A stretch of DNA of 43,813 nt from Actinomycetota bacterium (GTDB lineage: Bacteria > Actinomycetota > Acidimicrobiia > Acidimicrobiales > Ilumatobacteraceae): positions 1 through 43,813 of the forward strand of contig JAFMFM010000013.1 in NCBI GenBank assembly GCA_017856115.1. Reading direction: 5' to 3'. Position 1 is the first letter of the stretch, and each line of letters starts with the position of its first letter. Under the pieces are notes generated by a model that worked only from the letters and a program-made list of their open reading frames with translations, had not been told where the DNA came from and did not search any database. Both the position numbers and the translations under genes were made by a program. Of this stretch, positions 7,037 through 16,520 are shown piece by piece.

Positions 7037-7776
7037 AAGGAACCTTCAGGATACGGCAGGCTGGGGAACTCTTCCAACAGACGCTTTTCGACGTCATTTA
7101 GCCCACCGCGCCGAGCAATGAGGTCGGGGCGCAGTGCCATGGTTCGATGCAGGGCTTGCGCGTGACGCCAGCGGGCAATTCGTGCATGATCGCCGCTTCG
7201 CAGCACCTCGGGTACTTCGTGACCTTCGTACTCCGCCGGCCTGGTGAAATGCGGGGCTTCAAGGAGTCCTCCTTCGAACGACTCGCTCACTGCCGATTCA
7301 TCGTTGCCCATCACGCCCGGGATCAGCCGAGCTACTGCCTCGATGATCACACAGGCGGCAACCTCGCCACCGCCCAACACGTAGTCACCGATCGACACTT
7401 CCCCGTCACACAGCCCCGTCACCACGCGATGGTCGACGCCTTCGTAGCGCCCGCACAACAACGAAAAGCCTCCGGAAGCAGCGAACGACTTTGCCATCGC
7501 CTGATCGAAGCGTCTCCCACCCGGCGACAACAACAGCAGCGGTCTCGGTGGCTGCGCTGAACGAACACTGGCGAAAATCGGTTCGGGTCGCATGACCATG
7601 CCGGCTCCACCTCCGAACGGCGCATCATCGACGGTGCGATGGGCATCGGAGGTGTGTTCACGAAGGTCGTGAACGCGCAGGTCGAGCAGCGACGCCGTGC
7701 GTGCACGGCCGAGCAGGCTCTCTGAGCAGAAGCCGTCGACAAGCGTCGGAAAAATGGTGAAGACGTCGATGCGCAT
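7033..7776 (-). CDS. trmD: tRNA (guanine37-N1)-methyltransferase
   Basis: A 247-residue SPOUT methyltransferase that places m1G at position 37 of tRNAs, preventing frameshifts. Seen: [10 protein letters not shown] at the start; [45 protein letters not shown]; and [20 protein letters not shown], which forms the knotted SAM site, then [15 protein letters not shown]. Length is normal. Only 72 bases separate it from the KH-protein gene upstream, so there is no room for rimM, its usual neighbour. It is coupled to rplS downstream. Confidence 0.97.
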   Translation of the reverse strand: MRIDVFTIFPTLVDGFCSESLLGRARTASLLDLRVHDLREHTSDAHRTVDDAPFGGGAGMVMRPEPIFASVRSAQPPRPLLLLSPGGRRFDQAMAKSFAASGGFSLLCGRYEGVDHRVVTGLCDGEVSIGDYVLGGGEVAACVIIEAVARLIPGVMGNDESAVSESFEGGLLEAPHFTRPAEYEGHEVPEVLRSGDHARIARWRHAQALHRTMALRPDLIARRGGLNDVEKRLLEEFPSLPYPEGSL

Positions 7777-7848
7777 GGGAGGCGTCGGTTCTTGCGACGA
7801 CGACTCGGTTACCAGTGCGTCGGATCAAGTGTCATGCTGTGCGACGAT

Positions 7849-8100
7849 TCAGTCGTCGAGAAAATCGACGTCGACCTCGACGCCGTCTTTTTCGGCAGCG
7901 GCCCGCACGAGTGCGCGGATGTTCTGCGCGGTACGACCACGACGTCCGATGACTCGACCGAGATCGCCATCGGCGACGCGAACCTCGAGGATGATGACGC
8001 CGTCATCGTCGACTGCTTCCACGCGAACGGAATCGGGGTTGTCGACGATGGAACGAACGATGTGATCCAGCACTTTCGTGGCAACGGTTGCCTCGGCCAC
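7849..8100 (-). CDS. khpA: KH-domain RNA-binding protein KhpA
   Basis: An 83-residue single KH-domain protein. In other bacteria KhpA pairs with KhpB/Jag and binds many RNAs, affecting cell division and ribosome-linked processes. Seen: VADGDLGRVIGRRGRTAQNIRAL, where IGRRGR is the GxxG nucleic-acid loop. It begins 6 bases after the rpsP stop, the usual neighbour, and should be in the same transcript. Confidence 0.93.
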   Translation of the reverse strand: MAEATVATKVLDHIVRSIVDNPDSVRVEAVDDDGVIILEVRVADGDLGRVIGRRGRTAQNIRALVRAAAEKDGVEVDVDFLDD

Positions 8101-8106
8101 GGCGGA

Positions 8107-8385
8107 CTACTTCTTCTTCGGAGACTTGGTGGCCATGAACTCGCTCCACAAGCCACTGACTTCCAGCAACTTGCGTACGCGCTCGGTGGGCAGAGCACCC
8201 TTGTTGAGCCACTGCATCACCTTGGAGTTGTCCACCGCGAAGCCCGATGGGTTCTCCAACGGACGGTACGTGCCGACGATCTCGAGGAACTCGCCGTTGC
8301 GGGCCTTCTTGGTATCAGCCGCGACGACGCGATAGTGCGGCTGCTTGGTCTTGCCGACGCGGGCCAGACGAAGTTTGACGGACAT
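8107..8385 (-). CDS. rpsP: 30S ribosomal protein S16
   Basis: A 92-residue ribosomal protein of the small subunit body. Seen: VKLRLARVGKTKQPHYRVVAADTKKARNG and EIVGTYRPLENP, both family signatures; the lysine-rich tail SPKKK is usual. GGAG about 6 bases before the ATG is a good ribosome-binding site. It heads the rpsP-khpA-trmD-rplS group downstream of ffh. Confidence 0.98.
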   Translation of the reverse strand: MSVKLRLARVGKTKQPHYRVVAADTKKARNGEFLEIVGTYRPLENPSGFAVDNSKVMQWLNKGALPTERVRKLLEVSGLWSEFMATKSPKKK

Positions 8386-8441
8386 GTTGCTCCTGACGTG
8401 AAATCGATATCCCGAGCGAACCGCCGCGGGCTCTGAGCAGG

Positions 8442-9737
8442 CTATCGGGAGGGCAGGCGACCGCCAAACTGCTTCATCATCTTTTGCATCTCGGCAAACT
8501 GCTTCACCAGACGGTTGACATCCTGCACCTGCGTACCGCTGCCCTTGGCGATTCGGGTGCGCCGGCTGCCGTTGATGATTTGAGGGTTCTCGCGCTCGGC
8601 CGGTGTCATCGATCGAATGATGGCCTCCGTGCGCTTCACCTGGTCGTCGCCGATTTCGGCTCCCTTCAATTGCGCCCCGACACCGGGCAACATACCGAGC
8701 ACGTTCTGCAGTGGGCCCATTTTCTTCAATTGTTGGAGCTGCTCGAGGAAGTCGTCCAACGTGAACTTCCCATCGACGAGTTTCTTGGCCGCCTTCTCGG
8801 CCTCCTCTTTCTCGAAGACCTGCTCGGCCTGCTCGATGAGCGAGAGCATGTCGCCCATGCCCAGGATTCGGCTGGCCATGCGGTCGGGGTGGAACTGCTC
8901 AAACGCGTCGAGCTTCTCCCCCGTGGCAGCGAATGCAATCGGCTTGCCGATGACTTCCTTCACCGACAACGCGGCACCACCACGGGCATCGCCGTCAAGC
9001 TTGGAGAGGATCACGCCATCGATGGCGAGCGTTTCATTGAATGCCTCGGCGACGCCGACCGCATCCTGACCGGTCATCGCGTCAACGACGAGGAACGTGT
9101 AGCGCGGCGTGACCGTCTCGCTGATGCGGCGAACCTGCTCCATCATCTCTTCGTCGATGGCCAACCGTCCTGCGGTATCGACGATCAAGACGTTGCGACC
9201 GAGACGTCGCGCTTCCTCCAAACCGAGGCGAGCGGTTTCCACCGGGTCGCCTGGTGCGCTGAAGACCGGCACGCCAACTTGCTGGCCGAGCACTCGCAAC
9301 TGCTCCACCGCTGCCGGGCGCTGCAGGTCGGCGCCGACCAACATCGGTTGTCGACCTTGTTTCTTGAACCACGCCGCCAACTTGGCAGCACTGGTGGTCT
9401 TTCCGGAACCCTGCAAACCAGCCATGAGCACCACGGTGGGTGGCTGGCTGGCGTAAGTGATCTTGAGGGTTTCGCCACCGAGTAGCCCTATCAGTTCGGC
9501 CTGCACCGTCTTGACCACCTGCTGTGCGGGGTCGAGCACCTTGGACATCGCCTCGCCAACGGACTTCTCACGGATGCGGGCCAACACGTTGCGCACCACG
9601 GCGACGTTGACGTCGGCTTCCAGGAGTGCCGTACGGATTTCCGCGAGAATCTCGTCGACATCGGCTTCGCTCAGACGGCCACGATTGCGAAGCTTGCCGA
9701 CCACCGCACCAAGGCGGTCGCTCAGCGAGTCAAACAT
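8442..9737 (-). CDS. ffh: Signal recognition particle GTPase
   Basis: A 431-residue SRP54 protein that binds signal sequences on ribosomes with SRP RNA and delivers them to FtsY. Seen: an N domain (MFDSLSDRLG on, about 1-85); G1 GLQGSGKTT near 107-115; VGADLQRPAA; VDTAGR; SKLDGDARGGAAL; and a methionine-rich M domain ending AEMQKMMKQFGG with TRIAKGSG, the SRP-RNA-binding loop. The ATG at 9737 has TAGATT 9 bases upstream (9752-9747), so a short-leader promoter is possible. The SRP RNA gene is not in this window. Confidence 0.98.
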   Translation of the reverse strand: MFDSLSDRLGAVVGKLRNRGRLSEADVDEILAEIRTALLEADVNVAVVRNVLARIREKSVGEAMSKVLDPAQQVVKTVQAELIGLLGGETLKITYASQPPTVVLMAGLQGSGKTTSAAKLAAWFKKQGRQPMLVGADLQRPAAVEQLRVLGQQVGVPVFSAPGDPVETARLGLEEARRLGRNVLIVDTAGRLAIDEEMMEQVRRISETVTPRYTFLVVDAMTGQDAVGVAEAFNETLAIDGVILSKLDGDARGGAALSVKEVIGKPIAFAATGEKLDAFEQFHPDRMASRILGMGDMLSLIEQAEQVFEKEEAEKAAKKLVDGKFTLDDFLEQLQQLKKMGPLQNVLGMLPGVGAQLKGAEIGDDQVKRTEAIIRSMTPAERENPQIINGSRRTRIAKGSGTQVQDVNRLVKQFAEMQKMMKQFGGRLPSR

Positions 9738-9801
9738 GAGAACGAAAATCTACCGCTGCACGTCGGTGCACCCGCCGTGCCAATCGCGCGGTATCACGCG
9801 C

Positions 9802-10875
9802 TTATTCGTCGAAGAGGGCGTCGACGAATTCGTGCGGCTCGAACGGTGCGAGGTCGGCGATGGTTTCGCCGAGACCAACCAATTTCACGGGGATGCCGAG
9901 CTCAGTTTCGATCGCGAACACGATGCCCCCCTTCGCCGAACCGTCCAACTTGGTGAGCACCACTCCCGTTACCTGCGTGGCGTCGGCGAATTGCCTCGCC
10001 TGCACCAAACCGTTCTGTCCCGTGGTTGCATCGATCACCAGCAACACCTCGGTGACGACTCCGGCGGCCTTCTCGGCCACTCGCCGCACCTTGCGGAGTT
10101 CGTCCATCAGGTTGGTGTTGGACTGCAATCGACCGGCCGTGTCGGCGAGAACCAGGTCCATCCCGCGGGCTGCCGCACTCTGTACGCCGTCGAACACCAC
10201 CGACGATGGGTCGGCTCCCTCCGCACCGCGCACGATCGATGCGCCGGTACGTGTTGCCCAGGTTTCCAGTTGCTCTCCGGCTGCGGCGCGAAACGTGTCG
10301 CCGGCAGCCATCAGCACGCTGCGCCCGAGCCCCATCTGTTGTGCAGCAATCTTGGCGAGGCTGGTGGTTTTTCCGGCACCGTTGACGCCGACCATCATCC
10401 AGATGTTCGGTGTGCCACGAGCAGGATCGAAGGTCAACGAGCGATCCGCGCCGTCGAGGCGTGACGCCATGTCGCTGCGCAGTGCGGCGACGAGCGCGAC
10501 GGGGTCGGTAATTTCGCGCTGCTTTACGCGTGCTCGTAGACCATCGAGCAGTGCCGTGGTTACCTTCACCCCGAGATCGGCGCGCAACATCGCCTCTTCG
10601 AGGTCGTCCCACGTTGCCTGGTCGATGGCGCTACGGCGAAGTACGCCGGTAGTGGCGTTGGCAAACACGCCTCGCGCCCGTGAGAGGCGATCGCGAAAGC
10701 TTGGCGGAGCGGCAGCCGGTGCTGGTGGCGTTTCAACGGCGGCCTGCGCCGGCGGCACCGTTGGCGCAGGCGCGATCGCTGGTGCCGAGCGGCGTGAGCG
10801 TCGGGCAACGACGACCCCACCACCCAAAACAACGACCGTCGCCACAATGGCGACGTAAAGCCAGAGGTCGTTCAC
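9802..10875 (-). CDS. ftsY: Signal recognition particle receptor, membrane-anchored form
   Basis: A 357-residue SRP receptor GTPase, partner of Ffh at the membrane. Seen: a strong N-terminal transmembrane helix (LWLYVAIVATVVVLGGGVVVA, about 4-24); RRSRR; a short Ala/Pro linker to residue 58; then the NG domain with G1 GVNGAGKT (163-170), AGDTFRAAA, DTAGR (245-249) and TKLDG (308-312). Many FtsY proteins have a long acidic A domain instead of this helix; the helix-anchored form is known in actinobacteria. The GTG start overlaps the smc stop as GTGA, so the two are coupled. Confidence 0.97.
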   Translation of the reverse strand: MNDLWLYVAIVATVVVLGGGVVVARRSRRSAPAIAPAPTVPPAQAAVETPPAPAAAPPSFRDRLSRARGVFANATTGVLRRSAIDQATWDDLEEAMLRADLGVKVTTALLDGLRARVKQREITDPVALVAALRSDMASRLDGADRSLTFDPARGTPNIWMMVGVNGAGKTTSLAKIAAQQMGLGRSVLMAAGDTFRAAAGEQLETWATRTGASIVRGAEGADPSSVVFDGVQSAAARGMDLVLADTAGRLQSNTNLMDELRKVRRVAEKAAGVVTEVLLVIDATTGQNGLVQARQFADATQVTGVVLTKLDGSAKGGIVFAIETELGIPVKLVGLGETIADLAPFEPHEFVDALFDE

Positions 10876-13823
10876 GCCGACTTGGCGGCGACGCGCTCCA
10901 CCACCACGCGCGACGAACCGCCGGGCTGCATGGTGACACCAAGCAGACTGTCGCCTGCTTCCATCGTTCGCTTCTGGTGACTGACGATGAGCAACTGTGC
11001 TTCTTGTCGGAACTCTTGAATGAGTCCGAGGAAGCGGTGCAGGTTTACGTCGTCGAGGGCCGCCTCGACTTCGTCCATCACGTAGAACGGAGAAGGTCGA
11101 CTACGGAACACTGCAAACAGGAACGCCAACGCAGTGAGTGCTCGCTCGCCGCCCGACAGCAACGACAACTTCTTTATGTTCTTGCCACCAGGCTTGGCTT
11201 CCACCTCGATACCCGTGTTGAGCAGGTCGTCGGGCATGGTGAGAACAAGTCGACCGGTGCCTCCCGGGAAGAGCGAAGCAAACAACTTCGCGAAATTGTC
11301 GCGCACGTCGGAGTAAGCAGCGGCGAACGTTTGCTGGATTTCCAGGTCCACCTGCTTGATGACCTTCACCAATTCGCGACGTGAGTTCTTCACGTCCTCG
11401 AGCTGTTCTTCCAGGAACGTGTTGCGTTGTTGTAGCGCCTCGAATTCTTCGAGAGCCAGCGGATTGATCGGGCCCATGATTCGTAGTTCGCGTTCCAGTT
11501 CGCGAACCTTGAGGATCGGGGTCATGCCATCGGGTAATTCCGGTGCCGGCGTATCGATGGCCACCTGCGGCTCCACTTCCAGATCGCGACGCAGCGTGTC
11601 GATCGATGCTTCGAGACGTACACGTACCTCGCCCTGCTCGAGCTCCACACGGCGACCCAGCTCGCGGCGCTCCTCGAGGGCCTTTTCGTTCGACTGGCGT
11701 TCCTTGCGCGCCTCGTCAAGCCGACGCGAAATCTCGCGCATTTCGTTGCTTTGGCGCGCACGCAACTCGTGCAGATCACGCTGGCGACCGTTGAGCGCGT
11801 TTACGATCCGCTCGACTTCCTTCATGGCATCGGCAAGTTGCTGCAACTGCTGGTCGATGCGCTGCGTGCGACGCACGGCGTCGCGGCGCGCCTCGGAGTC
11901 GCCACCCAAACGACCTTCGATGTCGGCCAGGCGTGTGCGCAAGAGACGCTCTCGTTGCTCCAGGCCTGCCACTTCCACGTCGTGGGCTTGGGCAACGTCG
12001 CGCTCGGCTTCGGCTGCGGTGGCCGCGCGGGCTTCGGCTCCGCGAGCGTCGGCCAACGCCGTGCGAGCAGTGCCAAGTGCCAACTCCGCCTCCACCAAGT
12101 GGGCTGCGGCGTCTCGTGCGGTGGCCTGTGCTTTTGCCAGCGCCTCGGCGCTGACCTGCGACAAACCGACCCGCAGCGCGGTAGCCGCCAGGCGATCTCC
12201 GTCACGGGTGACCACCACGGCATTGGGGTCGCCGAGTGCGGCATCCACCGCCGCGTCGAACGATGCAGCCAACGACACTCGCGACAGCAATACGTCCAGC
12301 AAATGATTGACGTCACCCTCGTGTGAACCAGAGCGGGCACGGACGTGTGCGCGAAGTTCGCGCGATGGATTGACGGTCGCGGACGCCAGCGAATCCAACG
12401 CCAATACCGCACCCGGGTTCTTGGTGGCGCGCAGGTGCCCGAGTGCCGCTCGTGCATTGGCGGTGTCGTCAACGACAACCGCCGCGATCGATTCGCCCAG
12501 TGCCGCTTGCACGGCAGAACGCCACTCGTCGTCGATGTCGATCAGATCGAGCAGGGTGCCAAGGCTTCCCGCGGCTTCGTGCAAGGTTCTAGTGCTGAGT
12601 GCCTGTGCGTCGATCGACGCCTGCAATGCCTCGACGCGTGCCGCCGAGGCCGCGGCACCACTCGAGGCAGTGGCATGCGCAACGATGGCTTCGTCCAGTG
12701 CACCTTGCGCATTCGATGTGAGCACCTGAGCCGCCGCCAGTTCGGCCGATGCCTGACCGCTCGAAGCGTTGGCGGAGAGGTCGCGCAACTCCTGGGCGAC
12801 CTCCTCGAGCTGGTGTCGCACCGAGGCCGCTTCGCCTTCGAGTTGTGCCTCCACCCCGGAGTCCATCACTTGACCACGTTCACGCTCGATGGAACGTCGA
12901 CGTTCGGCCAAAACCTGCACCAAGCCGCGGGCACGACCACGGAGGTTCTCCACTCTCACTAGTTCGTCGTTGATGGTGCTGTCACCACGAGCCGACAAAT
13001 CAGCTTCGTCCGACATGACGGCTGCGTCCAAGGCCGAGAGTCGGGCACGCAATTCGTTCTCGGCCGCGTCACCGGCAGCCTTTTGTTCTGCAAGTGCCTG
13101 CAGGCGCGCCTGCAAACCGCCGATCTCGCGACCCGCGACATGCAAACGCAGAACGCGCAGTTCGGCGACCAACGCCCCGTGACGTCGCGCGGCATCGGCT
13201 TGACGCTCGAGCGGCTTCAACTGACGACGCACCTCGCGCAACAAGTCCTGCGCGCGCATGAGGTTGCCTTCGGTGCTCTCCAACCGACGCTCGGCTTTCT
13301 CCTTGCGCTTGCGATGCTTCAAGACACCGGATGCTTCTTCGATGATCGAACGACGATCCTCCGGCCGCGCGTTCAACACGGCATCGATCTGCCCCTGACT
13401 CACAATGACGTGCTGCTGACGACCCACGCCCGCATCGGACAACAGTTCCTGCACGTCGAGCAAGCGACAATTCACGCCGTTGATGGCGTACTCGCTCTCA
13501 CCAGTGCGAAACAGGGTGCGTGTGACGGTGACTTCGGAGAACTCGATGGGCAACAGCCCGGCTGAGTTGTCGATGGTGAGTGACACCTCGGCGCGGCCGA
13601 GGGCGGGTCGCTTGGCGGTACCGGCAAAGATGACGTCGTCCATCTTCTGACTGCGCACCGAAGAAGGTGCCTGTGCGCCAAGCACCCAGGCGATTGCGTC
13701 GACCACATTGCTCTTGCCAGAACCGTTGGGGCCCACCACCACGGTGACACCGGGTTCGAGTTCCATGGTGGTCGAGTCGGCGAACGACTTGAACCCCTTC
13801 ATGGTCAAGGACTTGAGAAACAT
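10872..13823 (-). CDS. smc: Chromosome segregation protein SMC, short-armed
   Basis: The core ATPase of the SMC-ScpAB condensin, which compacts and separates chromosomes. At 983 residues it is shorter than the usual 1150-1200. Seen: MFLKSLTMKGFKSFAD; Walker A GPNGSGKSN at 31-39; QGQID at 143-147; an Arg/Glu/Ala-rich coiled coil from about 165 to 415; a hinge at about 420-550 (GSLGTLLDLI on); the return coil to about 830; signature LSGGE at 889-893; and Walker B FYVMDEVEAALDD at 913-925. All catalytic motifs are intact, so the loss is in both arms and the gene is not broken. ATG 13823 matches the family start; TACTGT lies 8 bases upstream. It is coupled to ftsY. Confidence 0.96.
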   Translation of the reverse strand: MFLKSLTMKGFKSFADSTTMELEPGVTVVVGPNGSGKSNVVDAIAWVLGAQAPSSVRSQKMDDVIFAGTAKRPALGRAEVSLTIDNSAGLLPIEFSEVTVTRTLFRTGESEYAINGVNCRLLDVQELLSDAGVGRQQHVIVSQGQIDAVLNARPEDRRSIIEEASGVLKHRKRKEKAERRLESTEGNLMRAQDLLREVRRQLKPLERQADAARRHGALVAELRVLRLHVAGREIGGLQARLQALAEQKAAGDAAENELRARLSALDAAVMSDEADLSARGDSTINDELVRVENLRGRARGLVQVLAERRRSIERERGQVMDSGVEAQLEGEAASVRHQLEEVAQELRDLSANASSGQASAELAAAQVLTSNAQGALDEAIVAHATASSGAAASAARVEALQASIDAQALSTRTLHEAAGSLGTLLDLIDIDDEWRSAVQAALGESIAAVVVDDTANARAALGHLRATKNPGAVLALDSLASATVNPSRELRAHVRARSGSHEGDVNHLLDVLLSRVSLAASFDAAVDAALGDPNAVVVTRDGDRLAATALRVGLSQVSAEALAKAQATARDAAAHLVEAELALGTARTALADARGAEARAATAAEAERDVAQAHDVEVAGLEQRERLLRTRLADIEGRLGGDSEARRDAVRRTQRIDQQLQQLADAMKEVERIVNALNGRQRDLHELRARQSNEMREISRRLDEARKERQSNEKALEERRELGRRVELEQGEVRVRLEASIDTLRRDLEVEPQVAIDTPAPELPDGMTPILKVRELERELRIMGPINPLALEEFEALQQRNTFLEEQLEDVKNSRRELVKVIKQVDLEIQQTFAAAYSDVRDNFAKLFASLFPGGTGRLVLTMPDDLLNTGIEVEAKPGGKNIKKLSLLSGGERALTALAFLFAVFRSRPSPFYVMDEVEAALDDVNLHRFLGLIQEFRQEAQLLIVSHQKRTMEAGDSLLGVTMQPGGSSRVVVERVAAKSA

Positions 13824-13860
13824 CTCCGAAAACAGTAGTTGGTTGGGTGTCGTCGACGGC

Positions 13861-14712
13861 TCAATGCTGACAGCGGGGACAAAAGCACGTCGAGCGCCCG
13901 GCCACGACACGTCGCAGGATGGTGCCCGTGCGACAGGTGAGGCAGCGCTCTCCGGCGCGGTCGTACACCCGATGCTCGGTTTGAAACCAGCCGGGCTCGC
14001 CATCGATTCCGACGTATTGCGTGTCGTCGAGCGTGCTTCCGCCCTTTTCGACCGCGTCGCTCAGGACGTAGTGAATCGCCTCCAGCAGTCGATTTCGGGT
14101 TGACGCGTTCAGACGCGACGGAAGACGGTCGTGTCGAAGCCGTGCGCGATGCAGGATTTCGTCGGCATAAATATTGCCGATGCCGGCGATACGGCGCTGA
14201 TCCAGTAGGAGGGCCTTCAAGTTGCCTCGGCGACCCCGAAGTATCGACGCAAGCGTTGCTTCGTCCAACCCGTCCACGATCGGATCGGGCCCGAGTCGCC
14301 CGAGTTCGGGGGCCACCCGCTGCTGGTCGTCGCGATCGAACACCACCACCTCGCCGAACGTTCTGGGGTCGACGAACCACATCTCGTGACGCGCTCCGTT
14401 CTTGTCCGGCGAGAGATGCATCACCACGTGGGTGTGCGGTGGTCTGGCGGAATCGGCGTCCGCCACCAACACTCGCCCGCTCATTCGTAGGTGCATCATG
14501 AGCACACCACCCGAATCGAGATCGCACAACAGGTATTTGCCGTGGCGACGGGCCGCGATCAATCGAGTGCCGGTGAGACCGTCGATAACTGCTTCACGTC
14601 CTTGGCGGCGCACGGTTCGCTCGCGGAATACCTCCACACGTTCGATGACGCGCCCGACGGCGCGGCGCTCGATACCGCGACGCACGGTTTCCACTTCTGG
14701 CAATTCAGGCAC
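13861..14712 (-). CDS. mutM: Formamidopyrimidine-DNA glycosylase
   Basis: A 283-residue base-excision-repair enzyme removing 8-oxoguanine and related lesions. Seen: PELPEVETV after the start (catalytic Pro2 and Glu3); RRHGKYLL with the conserved Lys; MHLRMSG; GIGNIYADEILHRA; and a C-terminal zinc finger, CLTC followed 16 residues later by CPRC. The start codon is GTG. The mutM-rnc neighbourhood next to smc is typical for actinobacteria. Confidence 0.97.
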   Translation of the reverse strand: MPELPEVETVRRGIERRAVGRVIERVEVFRERTVRRQGREAVIDGLTGTRLIAARRHGKYLLCDLDSGGVLMMHLRMSGRVLVADADSARPPHTHVVMHLSPDKNGARHEMWFVDPRTFGEVVVFDRDDQQRVAPELGRLGPDPIVDGLDEATLASILRGRRGNLKALLLDQRRIAGIGNIYADEILHRARLRHDRLPSRLNASTRNRLLEAIHYVLSDAVEKGGSTLDDTQYVGIDGEPGWFQTEHRVYDRAGERCLTCRTGTILRRVVAGRSTCFCPRCQH

Positions 14713-14737
14713 GATGAATTACTCGGCGCTCGTCGCG

Positions 14738-15433
14738 TCAGGCATCGCCGTTGCGCAGCGAGTCGATTGCCTCGGCCGCGGCCTCTTGCTCGGCGGCCTT
14801 CTTGGTGCGTCCGGTTCCAGATCCGCGACGGCGACCTGCAAGGAGAACGTCGGCAAAGAACACCTTGTCGTGGTCGGGGCCTTCATCGCGCAATTCGTAT
14901 ACGGGTGCCGGCAGTTCGTGTTCGGCGGCAAGCTCCTGCAACTGTGTCTTCGGGTCCAGGTACTTGAGCCCCGGCACCGCCCCCGCAATCTCGGGAGCCA
15001 ACAGTTTGAGCGACAACTGATGTGCCACCTGGGTGCCAGCATCAAGAAACACCGCGCCGATGACTGCTTCGAAGGCGTTTGCCAGGATCGAGGTTTTGTC
15101 CGCGCCACCGCCGGCGGCCTCGCCGCGACCCAACCGAATGAAACGCCCGAGCTCGAGCCGTCGCGCCGCCACGGCAAGTGCCTCGGCATTCACCACGCTC
15201 TTGCGTAGATCGGTGAGTACACCCTCGTCGAAGTCGGCGTGGCGGCGGTACATCTCGTCGGCAAGCACGAAACCCACCACTGCATCACCCAGGAACTCCA
15301 GCCGTTCGTTCGACGGCTCGCCTTCGTGTTCGGCGGCATACGACGAATGCGTCATTGCAAGTTTGAGCAACGAGAGGTCTCGAAATTCGTGCCCGATTGC
15401 AATCGCGCACTCGCGAAGCGTGGACTCGTTCAT
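14738..15433 (-). CDS. rnc: Ribonuclease III
   Basis: A 231-residue double-strand-specific RNase for rRNA precursors and other structured RNAs. Seen: HSSYAAEHEGEPSNERLEFLGDAVVGFVL, the catalytic signature; EAVIGAVFLDAG with the second acidic pair; and a C-terminal dsRNA-binding domain from about 155 (DPKTQLQELA) to GRTKKAAEQEAA. Its start lies 10 bases after the plsX stop, so the two should be co-transcribed. Confidence 0.98.
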   Translation of the reverse strand: MNESTLRECAIAIGHEFRDLSLLKLAMTHSSYAAEHEGEPSNERLEFLGDAVVGFVLADEMYRRHADFDEGVLTDLRKSVVNAEALAVAARRLELGRFIRLGRGEAAGGGADKTSILANAFEAVIGAVFLDAGTQVAHQLSLKLLAPEIAGAVPGLKYLDPKTQLQELAAEHELPAPVYELRDEGPDHDKVFFADVLLAGRRRGSGTGRTKKAAEQEAAAEAIDSLRNGDA

Positions 15434-15443
15434 GGTGAGACGC

Positions 15444-16418
15444 TCACGAAGTAGCGCTCACCGCCACCGCAGTACGAATCTTCTCGACGATGTCACCCTG
15501 CACCATGTCGCGCGCAACCTTGATGCCGTTCACCATCGCGCGCGCGCTGGATGACCCGTGCGAGATGATGCACACACCGTTGAGCCCCAGCAGCATTGCC
15601 CCACCCGTGGTGTCGGGGTCGAACTGCGAGTACAGGTCGAGGAACGCCGGCATCAATGCATCGGCGTGTTCCTTGTACTGGGGTTGACCAACCGCGGTGA
15701 ACAGGGCCTTCACCACGGTTTTGAGCGCACCCTCCAAACTCTTCAACGCCACGTTGCCGGTGAAACCGTCGGTGACCACCACGTCCACGTCCGTGGTCAT
15801 GATGTCGCGACCCTCCACGTTGCCGACGAAGTTGATGCCCTGGTGGGCCGACAACAACTCATAGGCCTGCTTGCGCAACGTGTCGCCCTTGCCCGGCTCT
15901 TCACCAATGGACAGCAGCCCCACCTTCGGCGACGCGATGCCGTAGCGCTCCTTGGAGAAGACGGAACCCATCGTCGCAAACTGCGTGAGCCACGCGGCCT
16001 CCACCTCCGCATTGGCGCCGGCATCGAGCAGGATCGTCGGAGTTGAACCCGGGACGGGAATTGGCGTGGCAATCGCAGGACGCTTCACCCCGTCGATGCG
16101 ACCCATTCGCAACAGGGCCGATGCCATCGTGGCACCGGTATTGCCCGCCGAGATCATGGCACTGGCAACGCCGTCGCGAACTGCTTCGGCGCTACGCACC
16201 AGTGTGGAGTCCTTCTTCTTCTTCACGGATCCGGCAGGGTCTTCGTCCATACCGATGACTTCCGTCGCCACCAGCAACTCCAGTTCTCCACGATCGGCGA
16301 GATCTGCGGGACCAACGAGCAAGACGGGAATACCCTCTGCTGCCGCCTGGCGAGCGCCCGCAACGATTTCGGCGGGAGCTTTGTCGCCTCCCATGGCGTC
16401 GACGGCAATCGGCTTCAT
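15444..16418 (-). CDS. plsX: Phosphate acyltransferase PlsX
   Basis: A 324-residue enzyme that makes acyl-phosphate from acyl-ACP for the PlsY route to phosphatidic acid. Seen: IAVDAMGGDKAP at the start; SAGNTGATMA; RPAIATPIP; LLDAGANAE; GEEPGKGD; TDGFTGNVALKSLEG; and GLNGVCIISHGSS. Length is normal. plsX next to rpmF and rnc is best known from Firmicutes and proteobacteria; most mycobacteria and streptomycetes lack plsX, so its presence supports an early-branching actinobacterium (inference). TAGTCT 12 bases upstream of the ATG may be a promoter. Confidence 0.97.
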   Translation of the reverse strand: MKPIAVDAMGGDKAPAEIVAGARQAAAEGIPVLLVGPADLADRGELELLVATEVIGMDEDPAGSVKKKKDSTLVRSAEAVRDGVASAMISAGNTGATMASALLRMGRIDGVKRPAIATPIPVPGSTPTILLDAGANAEVEAAWLTQFATMGSVFSKERYGIASPKVGLLSIGEEPGKGDTLRKQAYELLSAHQGINFVGNVEGRDIMTTDVDVVVTDGFTGNVALKSLEGALKTVVKALFTAVGQPQYKEHADALMPAFLDLYSQFDPDTTGGAMLLGLNGVCIISHGSSSARAMVNGIKVARDMVQGDIVEKIRTAVAVSATS

Positions 16419-16496
16419 GACCTGGAAATCAGACTAAACGTTGCACCTTCGGAACGTGGCGCCGTGCCTTCGGGCGTACACGTCCGAGCGCAGATG

Positions 16497-16511
16497 GCGC
16501 CCAAACGGCGC
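16497..16511. terminator. Small hairpin after rpmF
   Basis: GCGCC, loop CAAAC, GGCGC, immediately after the rpmF stop on the minus strand and in the 102-base gap before plsX. The stem is only 5 bp with no T-tract, so this could be an attenuating or RNA-end structure, or chance. Confidence 0.25.
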
Positions 16512-16520
16512 GAGCCGGAA

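Noticed and set aside
8484-9485. A 333-codon frame opposite ffh
   Set aside because: Complement of conserved SRP GTPase motifs; a high-GC shadow.
9757-9770. TGCAC-GTCG-GTGCA hairpin upstream of ffh as an SRP RNA or riboswitch
   Set aside because: A 5-bp stem alone is too short for 4.5S/6S RNA or a riboswitch; probably chance or a weak operator.
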